Assembly: GCA_030549205.1 (NCBI GenBank) | Contig: JAUKTV010000008.1 | Coordinates: forward strand, 124,001 to 188,000 | Length of the DNA stretch: 64,000 nucleotides | Source: Apiosordaria backusii | Taxonomy: Eukaryota; Ascomycota; Sordariomycetes; Sordariales; Lasiosphaeriaceae | Reading direction: 5' to 3' | Shown: piece by piece, positions 47,194 through 58,511 of the stretch | Layout of the letters: each line of letters starts with the position of its first letter | Position numbering within the stretch: the first letter of the stretch is position 1 | Notes under the pieces: model-generated | What the model was told of the DNA's origin: nothing | Seen by the model: the letters and a program-made list of their open reading frames with translations, nothing else | The model's database searches: none | Translations under genes and position numbers: made by a program

Positions 47194-47634
47194 TGTGACG
47201 AACCCCTGTGCAGAACCTCTGAAAGGGATACTCGGTTGAAGGCAACTTCTGACAATTGGTTCGGTGCAGCTAAACAGTGCACAACAAGATGTCTCAATGT
47301 AAACACAAGATACCGTGAATACAAGCTGTGATTGCATACTGCGGAACTATTTACAAGCTGTCTAGTTCCTCCGTATATATAGTCTTCTTGTCATCCGAGT
47401 GCTCGTCGTGCTATGGCCTCGATCGCTCCTAGCACTTTGCATCCTGCGATGTGCTCGTCGTGCTATGCCCTCGATCACCCCGAGCATCTTGCATCCTGCA
47501 ACATGCTCGTGTGTCTTGGCACCCTAGCACTTCTAGTCCGTTCCCACTGGTTGCTTCCTAGCTCCTAATGATTGGCTCGGGACGTCCCCGCATCCCACAT
47601 ACTGTACGACCTGCCGCTGGTTTAACTTGTGACA
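47194..47634 (-). mobile_element. Solo LTR B (441 bp), inverted, not RIP-mutated
   Basis: Same 441-bp unit as solo LTR A in reverse orientation, with roughly a dozen differences by eye, flanked by perfect CAATT duplications (47189-47193, 47635-47639). Copy 1 reads straight through this site up to the nested insertion nearby. It shares the tandem duplication and TATA box of copy A. Confidence 0.88.
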
Positions 47635-50600
47635 CAATTGCTTTAATATATATATTGTTAATTTAAGGAAGTTCCTAATTCCCAGTTCGTATAAGCCCTA
47701 TTTTAAGGAACGTTAGGTTAAAGCTAGAACTACCTCTTTTCTTATTTATAGTTATAGTAAGTATGTTTTTAAAAATACACTTATAAAGAAGGATAGTCCT
47801 TTAGATTTAATTTTAAAGAAAGTCTATATTATTAAAGGCTTTTATATTAATATTATTTTTAAACAATGCTTATAAGTATATAGAGTTTAGTACTATAGTA
47901 TAGACTAAGTTTTATATTTTAAAAAAGAGTTTAATAATTTAGTTAAGATTAAGTAATTAAAGACTTATTAGAACTTAATATTCTTTAAATATATTTCTCT
48001 TTTTACTTACTTTTCTTTCTTTATAAATTCCTAAATTCCTATAAGTACTATTAAAACTATCTATTAACTAGCGATTTCTAATACTATTAGTTAAATTATT
48101 TTACATTTATATCGATCTTTTCAAAATCCTTTATATTTAAAGGACAATTTTAAAGTACTTTAGTATATATAAGTTAAATACTTTAAAGCTAATACTTTAA
48201 ATTACTTAGTAGAATAAGCTTAGAACGTTAAAATTAATAGTACTTAGTAAATCCAATATAAAAATTATATAAAAGTATATACTATTTAGATTATTTTATA
48301 TAAGCCTTTATTTAACTACTTTTCTCGACCGTTTTAATATATTATTTAAAATCTCTTTAACTTTAAAGAAACTTACAATAGCTTATAGTAGGCTTTTATT
48401 ATAGTAAATAAATATTATAGTAAAATATAGGTATTCCCTTTTACTTATAAAACCTAAGTTAAAGTTTTTACTACTTTAAAAAGCTTTATTAACTAAGTTA
48501 AATGACAAATTCGGTATCCTTATATATATTTTATACTTTAATAATAAAGCCAGTGTTTTACTTACTTTAAGTAAAATAGATTTTACTATTTAAGCCTCTA
48601 ATAATAAGATCGAGCTTAAGACCTTTTTTTTTAATTAAAAGAAGTTAAACGGTATAATTAAATAAATAGAAAAAAAGCTTACTATAAAGGGGATTGCAAT
48701 ATAAACTATAGCTTAATTACTATTTAGTCTTTAACTTAAGGTCTTATAAATAGCCTTCTATCTTTATATTAAATTACTAAATAAATAACGTAGTTATATC
48801 TCTTTTAATAAGCTCCTTCTCTTTTAGTTTTAATAATAAATAAGATAGTAGAAGTCTTTTTTTATTTTTAAGCTTATATAAAATCTTAAACCGGATTAGA
48901 ATGGCATTTATATATACAGTTACTATATATATCTTTTAAATAAGGATTATAAGAAGGACCTTTTTTATAAGGCTTTTAAGGAGTTTCCAAAAGTATATAT
49001 TAGCTATTTAATAAACTATAGAACTATAAATCTCTATTATATTTAAGTCCTTACTTTTAAGTATATATTTACTATATATAACGTTACCTTTAATAAGATA
49101 ATTTTCTTTAATAGTAAGCTTAAAAAAAAGGAAGCGTTTCCTTTAAATATAGTAAAGGAAGTTACTAAGCTTTTAAGTACTTTAATTATTAAAACGAATA
49201 TATTATTTATCTTTAATAAGATAGTAAAAGTAAGTAAATTTAATTAACAAACTTTACTAAGACCTTCTATTATAAAAGGTAAGGTTAATAGTTTAAAGGA
49301 CGTTACTTTTTTAATTACTAGTTAAGACTTAAAGAAAGAGGTATTATTAAATATAGTTAAATAATAAAGTATAGATTCTTAATTAATTAAACCAGTTTAA
49401 AGGCTTTTAAAAGCTGATAAAAGTTTTTAACATCCTTTACTTACCTTTAAATCAATACTGGTTTTTAATAACGTTTTTATAAAAACTATTAACAATATTA
49501 ATATACATTAATAAATATAATAAAATAACTTAAATAACGATTTAAATAGTAATTCTAATTATAAAAGTGTTTATTTAACTATCTTTATTATAAGTTAGTA
49601 AGTATTACTTAACCTTAATATTAATAAAGGTAAAGACCTTAATTAATAAGTATAGGTTAAGGGTATATTTACTATTAAAGTAGATAATACTAGTACTATT
49701 AAATAGTATAGTAAAGAGTAGACTGATATTTTAGTAATTTAATCTATAAACTTAGGATTAGTAAGTTTAAGTATATAACCTTTATTAAAAGTATCAGAAC
49801 TATTAAAAAAAAGTATTTATATACTTAAATGCTTTAAAAAAATAAGGAAGAAGGAAGAAGCTAATTCTTTAAGACTTTTGAATTTTATAGCATTTAATTT
49901 AAATATAATAATATAGTACTTTTAATAAATTATTTAAAATATATATATTCTTTTATATTATTAAATTTCCAATTACTAACTTTAATTTTATACCTTTTAT
50001 ATTACTTTTATAGTAATAGTATAATAGAGTTTAATATAATAAATAGAAGTAATACTAGGATAATAAATTTATTAAGATTAGTTTATTAAACCTTTACCGA
50101 TAAGCTAAAAGGAGTTTAATAAATACCTTTTTAAAGTTTAATTTAAAGAAATAATAAAACTTAAATTTTAAAATATAGTTAATTGAAAAATCTAAAAAGT
50201 GCTTAAAAAGAGTAAGGCTAAATTATATCCTCTTCTTTTAAAATAGGTTTTTATTTATAAATTTAATTAAAATAGATTTTTCAATAAATATAAAGCTTAA
50301 GTTTATATTTATAGTAATCTTTAAAGCTTTTATAATATTAGTTTAACCTATACTATTACTTTCATTACTTATACTTTTAAAATAATTATAACTATTATAG
50401 CCGTTTTTAACTTAAAATATAAGCAGTTTAATATAGTTTAGGCATTTCTTAACGTTTTAAGGTTTAATTAAAAGAAAGTATTTTATAAACTTCTAAATGG
50501 TTTTAAAAATAATAATAATTCGATTTTTAAACTTAAAAATATACTATATAGCTTTAAAGACTTACTATTATTTTAATATCGAGAATTTTTAACTATATTT

Positions 50601-53043
50601 AATAAGCTTAGTTTATACTCTATTTTTAAAGAGCAATGCCTTTTTATAGACTTAGTAAATAGGGTTTTAGTCCTTTTTTATATCGACGATATTCTTATAC
50701 TTTTCTATAAAAACTATAATATTAAAGGAAAGTAAGTTATTAATAGTCTTTAAAAGACTTATACTTTTTATAAGTAAGGTAATGTAAGTTAGTTTTTAAA
50801 TATTAAAGTTATTAAAGATCGAAAGAATAAAAGGTTATAGCTATACTATAATTAATATATTGAAAAAATCGCTAAAAAATATAAACTTACTGACAATTTA
50901 ATAAAACCCTTTACTTCTTTAGGTTTATAAAAGCTTATAAAGTATATAGAAAAAGTAACGAAATATAAAATTAAGATTTATTTAAAAACTAGTAGGCTTA
51001 ATTTTATATATAGTAATTATAATCTAAACCGATATTACTTATATAGTCTTTAATTTCTTATAATTCCTTATTAACCTTAGCCTATAGTATTTTAAAGAAG
51101 TATAGAAAGTTATTAAATACCTTTATTTTATATACTTTTTTATTATAGAATATAGAAAGGAGGTAGCCTTTTAAATGCTTTTTATTACTTTAAATACTTC
51201 TTTTATTAATAATCTTAATATACAATGCTTTTTTTAAAGGTATTTAATAATACTTTTTAAAGGACTTATTTTATAAAAGGCTATTTAATAAAGCAATGTA
51301 ATAATATTATTAATAAAAGCTAAGCTTTTTACTTTTACTTTAATTACTTAAAAGATTATAGCCTTTAAACAGTTCTTTAAGGATATTAACTTTAACTTAA
51401 GTAAAGTATATAGGATCTACTATAATAACCTTTAAACTATTTACTTAATTATTAATAACAGTAACTAAATAGTTATTAAGTTTTATTATATAAATATTTA
51501 AAATGTTTAGACTTATTAAAAGTATAGTAAAGGTTTCTTTAAAGTTTTTTATCTTTTAATAGAAAAGATGTTAATAAATAGTCTTATTAAACAATTTACT
51601 TAATAAAAGTTTAAGTACTTTAAAAAGCTTTTAAACTACTAGGACATTTATAAAAAGATTTAATAACTTAAAAAAGTACTAAATAATACTTTTTAATTTA
51701 AAGGCTAGGCCTTAATGTAAAGCTTTTAAAAACTTAAGTTTAAATAATAATAATAAAAAGAAAAAACAATTAGCTTAATATACTTTAAAGGTAATTACCT
51801 TTTATAAAGCTTAGTTTAATTAAACTTCTTTTAATTTATTACCTTCTCTTTTAGCTTTTTTAAATTTAATATTACTATATTATCCTCTTTCTTTTCCTTT
51901 TTCTTTTCTAACTTTTCTAAACTTTTCTCTTTACTCTTTTCCTTATCCTCCTTATTATCCTTCTTTTCCTTTTACTTCTATATATTTTTATAGACTATAC
52001 TATACTTAATAAATATAATAAAAAGCTTATTAATAGTCTAAATAACTATTTATTAAAGATTCTCTTTTAAAAAGATAGAAGTATTTAAGGATCCTTTATA
52101 CTTTTATAAAGTAAAAGAAGGTATTAAAAGCTATTTTATTTAAATATAAAGCTTATTAGCTTTAATTACTATATAAGTAGTAATTACCTTTTTTTTAACC
52201 TCTTTAAAGCCAATCTTTCTAATATAATATATAAACGCTTTAATTAAAAAGTATAAGACTGCTTTTAATTAAGTAAAATACTATTATTGTTATTAGTTTA
52301 TAGCTTTCTTTAAATATTATAATAAATATTTATACTTTTTAAAGTATAGTTTAATATTACTATAAATAATATATAATATATACCCTTTATATAAGGAAGA
52401 AAAGGAATATATAAATGACCTTAAAAGTAAATTAAATAGCGACTTTCCTTTAAATTAGGCTCGACAATATATACCCTATCTTCCTTTTTAACAAAAGCAG
52501 ATTTAAAGTACTTTAAATAAGGACTATCTTTAAATACCTTTTAAAAAGGTATATAAAGCTTCTTATTAGTAGAACTATTTAAATAATAAAGTTAATAATA
52601 AGTAAAAGAATATAGGAAATTATAAAGAAAAATGTATAAACTATAAGGATATATATTGTTAAGAACTTAAGTTAAAGTTAGAATAGTAATTTACTTAATA
52701 TACTTAAAAAGAGTAAGGACCGGTAGAGAAATAAGTAAAGCGACTACTTTAGGCAATTAATTTTTCGCTTTTAAAAAAGCAATAGTAAGCTATTTAATTT
52801 AAGTATTAAAATTAAATAAGTAAATAAACTTTATAACTTATATATATACTATAGCTATAAACTAAGTAGTAAAGGCTTTTCTTTTAATCATTTTAACGGT
52901 AGTAGTAATGGTAATATTAATAATAGTGATTTAGTTAGAAAAGGCTAAAAAGTAAATAAAAGGTTTACTATAAGCTTTATTTACTTTATAAACTTTAAAT
53001 ATAAGTTAATTAAGTATATATAAGTTTATTAACTAAAAGAACG

Positions 53044-53333
53044 TATAGAGTAGGGAAAAGTAAAGTAAGTACTGTAAGCCTAATGTAATGTAAACAATAG
53101 AAGGTTATAGCTACGTTAGCGACTTAGGAATAGCTTTATCCTATAATGGAATATTAAGTAAATAAACGGAAGTTTAGAAAAGCTTACTATAGCTTAAATA
53201 GAAGGAATAGATTCTTTAAGATAAGACTATTTATATATAAATATATAGCTTTCTACGCTCTTTAGAGCTTTTCTTTTATTCAGATCAATACATACAATTT
53301 ATTCTAAGACTGTAGGGTTTTTCCACCTCCACA
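53044..53333 (+). repeat. 3' LTR of copy 2 (290 bp)
   Basis: Starts TATAGAGTAGGG (mutated) and ends CCACCTCCACA (intact CA end). Preceded by purine-rich AAAAGAA, a likely polypurine tract. Confidence 0.9.
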
Positions 53334-54455
53334 TACCTTATGTAGAGACCCGGCCTTATATGAAAGCGAACTTGAAGTGTCGCGAAGACGACCACATTTG
53401 CATGCCAAACTCCGAGCTTTGCATTGCGTCCAAGTGGACCTTATCCACACCAGACAATGCCCTTCTTTTTGTAAGCGTTTATATACAGGTCATGATGTTA
53501 AATATCCGGCGCTGATAGGTATGGCCGGCCCGCGAAGCCTACAAAGGTGAAAGGCTCTTTGACACCCCTTAAGTAACTAGAGTCACTCAATTCTAGCAAA
53601 GTAAATCTGAGCTGACTCCTCCTGCATAACGTCTTCATCACCAACCCGAACCAGAAAATCATCAATCGACGCAATAGGCATGTTGACAGACAATTTGCAG
53701 AAGCTTAATAGGGAGGTCAATAAGCCCCCTTTCATTGCATCCCGTCTTTTAGCATTGTGATGACAAAGAGTCGAGCAACTGCCTATGTTGGTCTGTAGTT
53801 GGGAGATATTCCCGCAACCAGTAAGCCAACAAAGCGATGATGGAACTTGACCAAGGTATTCTTTGACCATCATCACACCAAGCACCGACAATGAACCGCC
53901 GAGTCTTCAGACCAAAACGGAACCTTTTTTTTACTTGCAAGTGACGATGCCTGGTGATAGTAAATTTGGTTACACAAACCCAGACTGGAGTATGTTGGAC
54001 TTACTCTGAACCAGGGACTCGTACGAGAAGAGTAAGATACTGTCAAGATGTTGAAAATTGGAAATACTTGACTCAACTTGTCTGAGCAGTGAAATGTCAA
54101 TTCACCGAGTAGATACATGGAGAACCATGGGGAGAGCAACCAGAGATGGGGAGTGTGTGTCCCAAGGACACCCCTCTGTCCCGCCCTTTTGGCCACCTCT
54201 GCTCGAGAACAATAAGCTTCATGCTCTTTCTTTATCTCGAGAAAAGACAAGAAGATGCCGAGTCCTATATCACAGCTCGAGGCTGTTCTGAGGCCATGTG
54301 CTGTAAGCGGTTCCCCCTTGCTCCTCCCTGTCAACCGCTGCCACTGTCCAACAGCCTGCACACGAGACCGACGAGTTGTGGCGGTCTTATGTGGCTTCAA
54401 AGATACAGATAATACAACAATACGCTTCGAGCATCTCGTACGATAAACTGGCAAG
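53334..54455. other. Flank between repeat block and GT2 gene
   Basis: Composition returns abruptly to normal. A 102-codon open frame (53891-53583, minus) and an overlapping one have no recognisable domain; they may be chance or a gene relic. The right part is the promoter and 5' UTR of the GT2 gene. Confidence 0.4.
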
Positions 54456-57400
54456 ATGTCCAATCCTCGGCGAACACCACCCAGGACAAGGCACCAAACA
54501 CCTCCTGGGCCTGCCACAACGGCCAGCCCAGGGGTATTGGGAGTGCCTGGGCAAGCTACAGAAGAGGTGTATGTGCCGTCAAGACTTAGATCGAACAAGG
54601 TCTTCATAGGACTTCGTAACGCCTTCGTGTTGTTCCTTTGCGGCTGGGGTGTACACTATTTTGCTGAGTGGTACTCGGAATACGATTATTGGCTATACTG
54701 GTTTATAATCCTTGCGACTTGGCGCTACGCCCGTTTCATTCTCAACTGCATCGGATGGCTACTATACAAGCCAGCGCCTCTTCCCAAGAATCCTACATAC
54801 ACCCCCAACCGGGATGTCACGGTCGTCTTGCCCACCATCGACCCTACCGGAGTAGATTTCCAGGAGTGCATCAGTACCTGCGCCCAAAACGAGCCTCACC
54901 AGATCATTGTGATCACGGCTGGTGACGAGCTGCTTGTCAAAACCGAGAAGGCCGTTGACTACTACATTAAGCACTACCCCAAGACCAAGTTCACTGTGGG
55001 CCGCGCCTTGATCGCGAGCAAGAGAGCCCAGGTTGCTGTGGCAGTGCCACTGGTTCAGACTGCCATCACTGTTATGCTCGACGACCATGTGTTCTGGAAG
55101 AAGAATTTCCTGAGGGAACTCTTGGCCCCGTTTGAGGATCCCGAAATCGGCCTGGTGGGAACTAACAAGAAGGTCCGCAGGTTGCCAAACCTGTCCATCT
55201 GGCGCCGTATCTGGAACATGCTTGGAGCCACCTACCTGTACCGCCACAACTTTGAGGTCAGATCTGCCAACTACTGGGACGGCGGTGCCTTTGTTATTTC
55301 TGCTCGTACCTGCGCGTTGCGCACCCGTATTGTCCAAGACCCTGAGTACCTGGCCGGTTATGTTGATGAACGGTTTTTCTTTGGGCTCTGCGGCCCTCTC
55401 AACCCGGACGATGACAACTACAATACCAGATTTTCCGTGCGCAAGGGTTGGCGCATCAAGTTCCAGTATACCGACGACGCCGAAATTGAAACAACGGTTG
55501 GCGTGGCTGATCCGGTCCACAAGAAGTTCCTGGGACAGTGCACGCGCTGGGCCCGTACCACTTGGCGGTCAAACCCCTGTTCGCTCTTTACTGATGGCAG
55601 CGTCTGGGCATATCAGCCTTATTGCGTTTATGCTGTCTATCTCACCTCTTTCACCAACTTTGCCTTGTTCACCGATGCTGCGCTTCTCACCTTATATAGC
55701 TGGACCAGACAAGCAACAGACACGGGGCTCGCCCTCCTAGGCGTGTGGATCATCTTTGTAAAGTTCGTCAAGGTCTTTGAATACTACAAGCGCCACCCCC
55801 GGGATTTTTGGACGTTTATTCCTTATCTATTCTTTGCGTACTTCCACAGCCTTCTCAAACTGTGGGCACTTTTCACTTTCTACGATCACGCCTGGACCGG
55901 GCGCAATCTAGGAGCTATCAAAACCCAGGCGAACCCATCTGGAACGGAAGCGGGAGCCACTGCTGGGGCACCGGCAGTGGCCACAAACCTACAACGGAGC
56001 ATGTCCATTTCCAGCACGTCCAGCAGCCTCCGTCTTGAACGGGAGGGGCTAAACAGATCGATCGAGTGGATGCAAAATCTGGGAGCCGGTGCAAGTCGAC
56101 TTCACAAGAGTCAAGCCATGTTTGGTGGGAGTTACCAAGTTGATGTGCTTGAAGGCATCACAAAGGTGCGCGACTATGTCTCGGCCACCATGGATACCCA
56201 AAAGAGAATTTTGGCACAGCAAGATCTTGTTTTGCAGGAGATTGATGATTTGTTCGCCGAGGCCCAGCGCACTGAGGAGCTTTACAAAACGATGAATGTC
56301 AATGAGACGAGAAACCAGACCGCCTTGGCCCGTCTTCGCGGCCAGCTGCTCAGGTTGGAGGAGAGACAGCGCGAACTTCTCCGTACCGCTGGCTCTGAGA
56401 TCACGTCGCCGCCACTCAGTCCCAACGCTACCCATGCCATCAAGTTAGCAAATCAGTATCATCAAAGGACTGGTGGAACATCCACAAATGTTCCCACCTT
56501 TCAGTTCGACTCGCCAGGTAGTACTAGATCTCAGCAAGATCCTACCCCACCCAGAGCGTCTTTTCTCACAGGAACTATGAGGACCCCTCAACACCGGCAA
56601 GTCCAGGAGGTTAGGGGGCAATCTGGCGGGTCTGGTTCCAGTGGTGGGAGCAGCAATGCTACACCACGCCCTCCACCTCCCGGGGATAGCATTCCTTCGA
56701 CTTTTAACGACAGCTTCCCCCCGCCTGCCGGAACGGCCAACCCCCTAGGTGGTGGGAATTTCAATATCCCCACCATCGGCGGGCCATCGCCTGAGAGGAA
56801 TCCCAATCCCCAGGACAGCTTCCCTCCTCCCGGCGGAGAGTCGTCTCCTGGCGATGGATTCCCTCCGGCTGGCGAAAAGTCGTCCCCTGACACCCTATTC
56901 CGTGTTGCTCCCCGTGTTTTCCCTGCCAGCGAACAACTGTTCGGCAACTCTCCCAGTGCTGGGTTCTCTCCCGTAAAGCCGCCAATTTCCGTCTCGTCTG
57001 AGTCCACTCCCCCAAAACGGCAGCAAGCACCACCGCGCGGCGGCGACGGCTTTCCCCCGACTCCGGAAAACACTTTGAAACCAGGTGAGCAGTCGGCCGA
57101 AGAATTCTCTCCTGTTGGGAGGCCGAGTGAGTCCCCCTCTGGATTCACCCCGCAGCCCAAGACTCCCCAACAGGGAGGCACTACCCCCGCTGGAAATCCT
57201 CCGGCTTCCACTGCCAGTGGTACAACCCCCGTCACGGCACGCAAGGTCTCGGGTCAAGATAATGACAAGACCCCAACCCGCCCAAAACAAAACAGAAGGC
57301 CCTCCAGAGAACAAAAAGAAAATGTCAGTACCACTACCACACCTCCAAATAAAAAAGATGGCCCTGTTCCTGGCCCGCCTAACAATCCCAGAACTCCTGA

Positions 57401-57500
57401 AAACAATCCGCTGTTGCAGCGAGAGTTTGAGCAACGTGACCGAGAAGAATCCATGAGGAGATTCCACGAGACGCTCGGGAGCCCTTCGCCGGAGAGCTGA
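54456..57500 (+). CDS. GT2 polysaccharide synthase (Cps1-like) with long C-terminal extension
   Basis: Single exon, 1014 residues. N-terminal half is a membrane glycosyltransferase 2: TM segments at about 50-69 and 76-104, a nucleotide-sugar domain (VTVVLPTIDPTG 121-132, IIVITAGDE 150-158), DDH at 209-211 in the DxD position, ANYWDGGAFVIS, DDDNYNTR 318-325, QCTRW 361-365 (the Q-x-x-RW motif of processive synthases), then TM segments at about 388-415, 424-443 and 451-476. Related proteins (Cps1; the GT2 needed for hyphal growth on solid surfaces in cereal pathogens) make an extracellular polysaccharide of uncertain identity and are usually about 500-600 residues. Here about 530 more follow: a helical, probably coiled-coil stretch at 560-645, then Pro/Ser/Gly-rich sequence with repeated D(S/G)FPP(P/A)-type units. 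Upstream lies the RIP block. Confidence 0.9.
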   Translation: MSNPRRTPPRTRHQTPPGPATTASPGVLGVPGQATEEVYVPSRLRSNKVFIGLRNAFVLFLCGWGVHYFAEWYSEYDYWLYWFIILATWRYARFILNCIGWLLYKPAPLPKNPTYTPNRDVTVVLPTIDPTGVDFQECISTCAQNEPHQIIVITAGDELLVKTEKAVDYYIKHYPKTKFTVGRALIASKRAQVAVAVPLVQTAITVMLDDHVFWKKNFLRELLAPFEDPEIGLVGTNKKVRRLPNLSIWRRIWNMLGATYLYRHNFEVRSANYWDGGAFVISARTCALRTRIVQDPEYLAGYVDERFFFGLCGPLNPDDDNYNTRFSVRKGWRIKFQYTDDAEIETTVGVADPVHKKFLGQCTRWARTTWRSNPCSLFTDGSVWAYQPYCVYAVYLTSFTNFALFTDAALLTLYSWTRQATDTGLALLGVWIIFVKFVKVFEYYKRHPRDFWTFIPYLFFAYFHSLLKLWALFTFYDHAWTGRNLGAIKTQANPSGTEAGATAGAPAVATNLQRSMSISSTSSSLRLEREGLNRSIEWMQNLGAGASRLHKSQAMFGGSYQVDVLEGITKVRDYVSATMDTQKRILAQQDLVLQEIDDLFAEAQRTEELYKTMNVNETRNQTALARLRGQLLRLEERQRELLRTAGSEITSPPLSPNATHAIKLANQYHQRTGGTSTNVPTFQFDSPGSTRSQQDPTPPRASFLTGTMRTPQHRQVQEVRGQSGGSGSSGGSSNATPRPPPPGDSIPSTFNDSFPPPAGTANPLGGGNFNIPTIGGPSPERNPNPQDSFPPPGGESSPGDGFPPAGEKSSPDTLFRVAPRVFPASEQLFGNSPSAGFSPVKPPISVSSESTPPKRQQAPPRGGDGFPPTPENTLKPGEQSAEEFSPVGRPSESPSGFTPQPKTPQQGGTTPAGNPPASTASGTTPVTARKVSGQDNDKTPTRPKQNRRPSREQKENVSTTTTPPNKKDGPVPGPPNNPRTPENNPLLQREFEQRDREESMRRFHETLGSPSPES

Positions 57501-58511
57501 GAGGGAAGAGGAATGGGTCAAGGAACAGGGTGGGAAAGACGGGTAGGCCTCACGGCCGCAAACAAGGGAAATGGGTTACCTTATGTATACTGGGATTTAG
57601 TACGGAAATGGCGTTATGGTTGGTTTGGTTATGGACTCAGTTTGTATTGTTCTTTGGGCTGTATTGGAGCTACCTATAAATTATGGTTTATCCGGGAATT
57701 AAAGTTGGTGTGATGATTTGTGAAGACGGGTGAATTTGACACTTTGTACCTTCCTGCGACAGGACACCTCAAATCGGACTATCCACCCTATGAACAAAGA
57801 TAGGGCTTTGGAATTGCTCAAGAGAGCAGTAACTGAGCTCTCCAAACAGCCGCAACAGGGTGGGTTATGAACTGAGATGAGGACCTCAGGGCATACATGC
57901 GGTATATAGTAGGTACCTTTAAGCGTACCTATCATTACATGTAGTCTAGAGTATTTTCAAGCGTACGCTGTGGACGGCAAAAAACAGCTACTGCAAGCGT
58001 CAGACAGACATTAGAAAATGGTTGATTGGCATTCGAATTACATTTGAATGACTCTCTTAACGCTCTCGACGGCATATCGACTATCTGTCCACACCACCTA
58101 TCTTCTAGCATGTATTTTGTGTAGCAGTCACTATTTTATGTCCACGACGTGCTTTGGTAGGTAGTGGAAATTAAGCTTCAGAGAGGCCAGGATTTTACCT
58201 AGCTAGTGCAACCGAAATACGCCTCTCAGAACTCCCAGGTGTTTTTAGACAGCAACCGATGCTGCATTTGGACAGTGCTTGTTTCGTTCGTGACATAGAC
58301 GTGGCATTCTCTGCAGTTGCCGTTCCCGCCACCTATCATCCCGCTTGTGTCAGGTACTGGCGAGACATTTTGAAACCCCGCACCTGGATAAAAGCCGAGT
58401 CAGTCACCCACACCACGCCCCATAGACATCATCAGACTCACACCATCAGCTTCCGCTAGTACCACGCATTGTTTTTCTTGTAGCCTTGATCGACATATCT
58501 CACATTCCCCC
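57501..58511. other. Intergenic with second MITE-like copy
   Basis: 3' flank of the GT2 gene, the element at 57962-58153, and the promoter of the gene at 58512 (TATA-like GGATAAAAGCC at about 58386). No other gene seen. Confidence 0.5.
57962..58153. mobile_element. MITE-like palindromic element, copy B (about 192 bp)
   Basis: Left end TACGCTGTGGACGGCAAAAA followed by CAGCTACTGC; the inverted right end is GCACGTCGTGGACATAAAAT followed by AGTGACTGCTAC. The right end matches copy A's right end (GCAGCAGTCTCTATTTTTTTGTCCAC versus GTAGCAGTCACTATTTTATGTCCAC), including an inner CTATCTT block. Shorter and more decayed than copy A; exact ends uncertain. Confidence 0.65.

Larger units (their letters stand above)
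44995..53333 (+). mobile_element. RIP-mutated Ty1/copia-type LTR retrotransposon, copy 2
   Basis: 8339 bp, of which about 7.45 kb is the element and the rest two solo-LTR insertions. LTRs of 290 bp (44995-45284, 53044-53333). Probable target duplication TGCCT/TACCT (44990-44994, 53334-53338), one transition apart. Reverse transcriptase motif Y-I-D-D-I-L-I at 50679-50699 (plus), preceded by CLFIDLVNR. About 40 codons later comes FLNIKVIKDRKNKRL, then YIEKIAKKYKL, interrupted by TAG and TAA: the copia RT pattern in which TAG stands where the family has Trp. RT near the 3' end fits copia gene order. Less mutated than copy 1 at the RT site, but no long frame survives. Inactive. Confidence 0.9.

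Noticed and set aside
46274..47634. The two inverted 441-bp units as terminal inverted repeats of one 1.36-kb DNA transposon
   Set aside because: Each unit has its own 5-bp duplication, and the DNA between them is collinear copia element sequence also present in copy 1.
31039..53333. AT-rich block as a mitochondrial insertion or a centromere core
   Set aside because: No mitochondrial gene was recognised, and all of the sequence is accounted for by LTR elements with target duplications. A centromere cannot be judged without chromatin data.
53873..54607. 244-codon minus-strand frame overlapping the GT2 start
   Set aside because: No domain, overlaps the GT2 promoter and N-terminus in antisense; likely chance.
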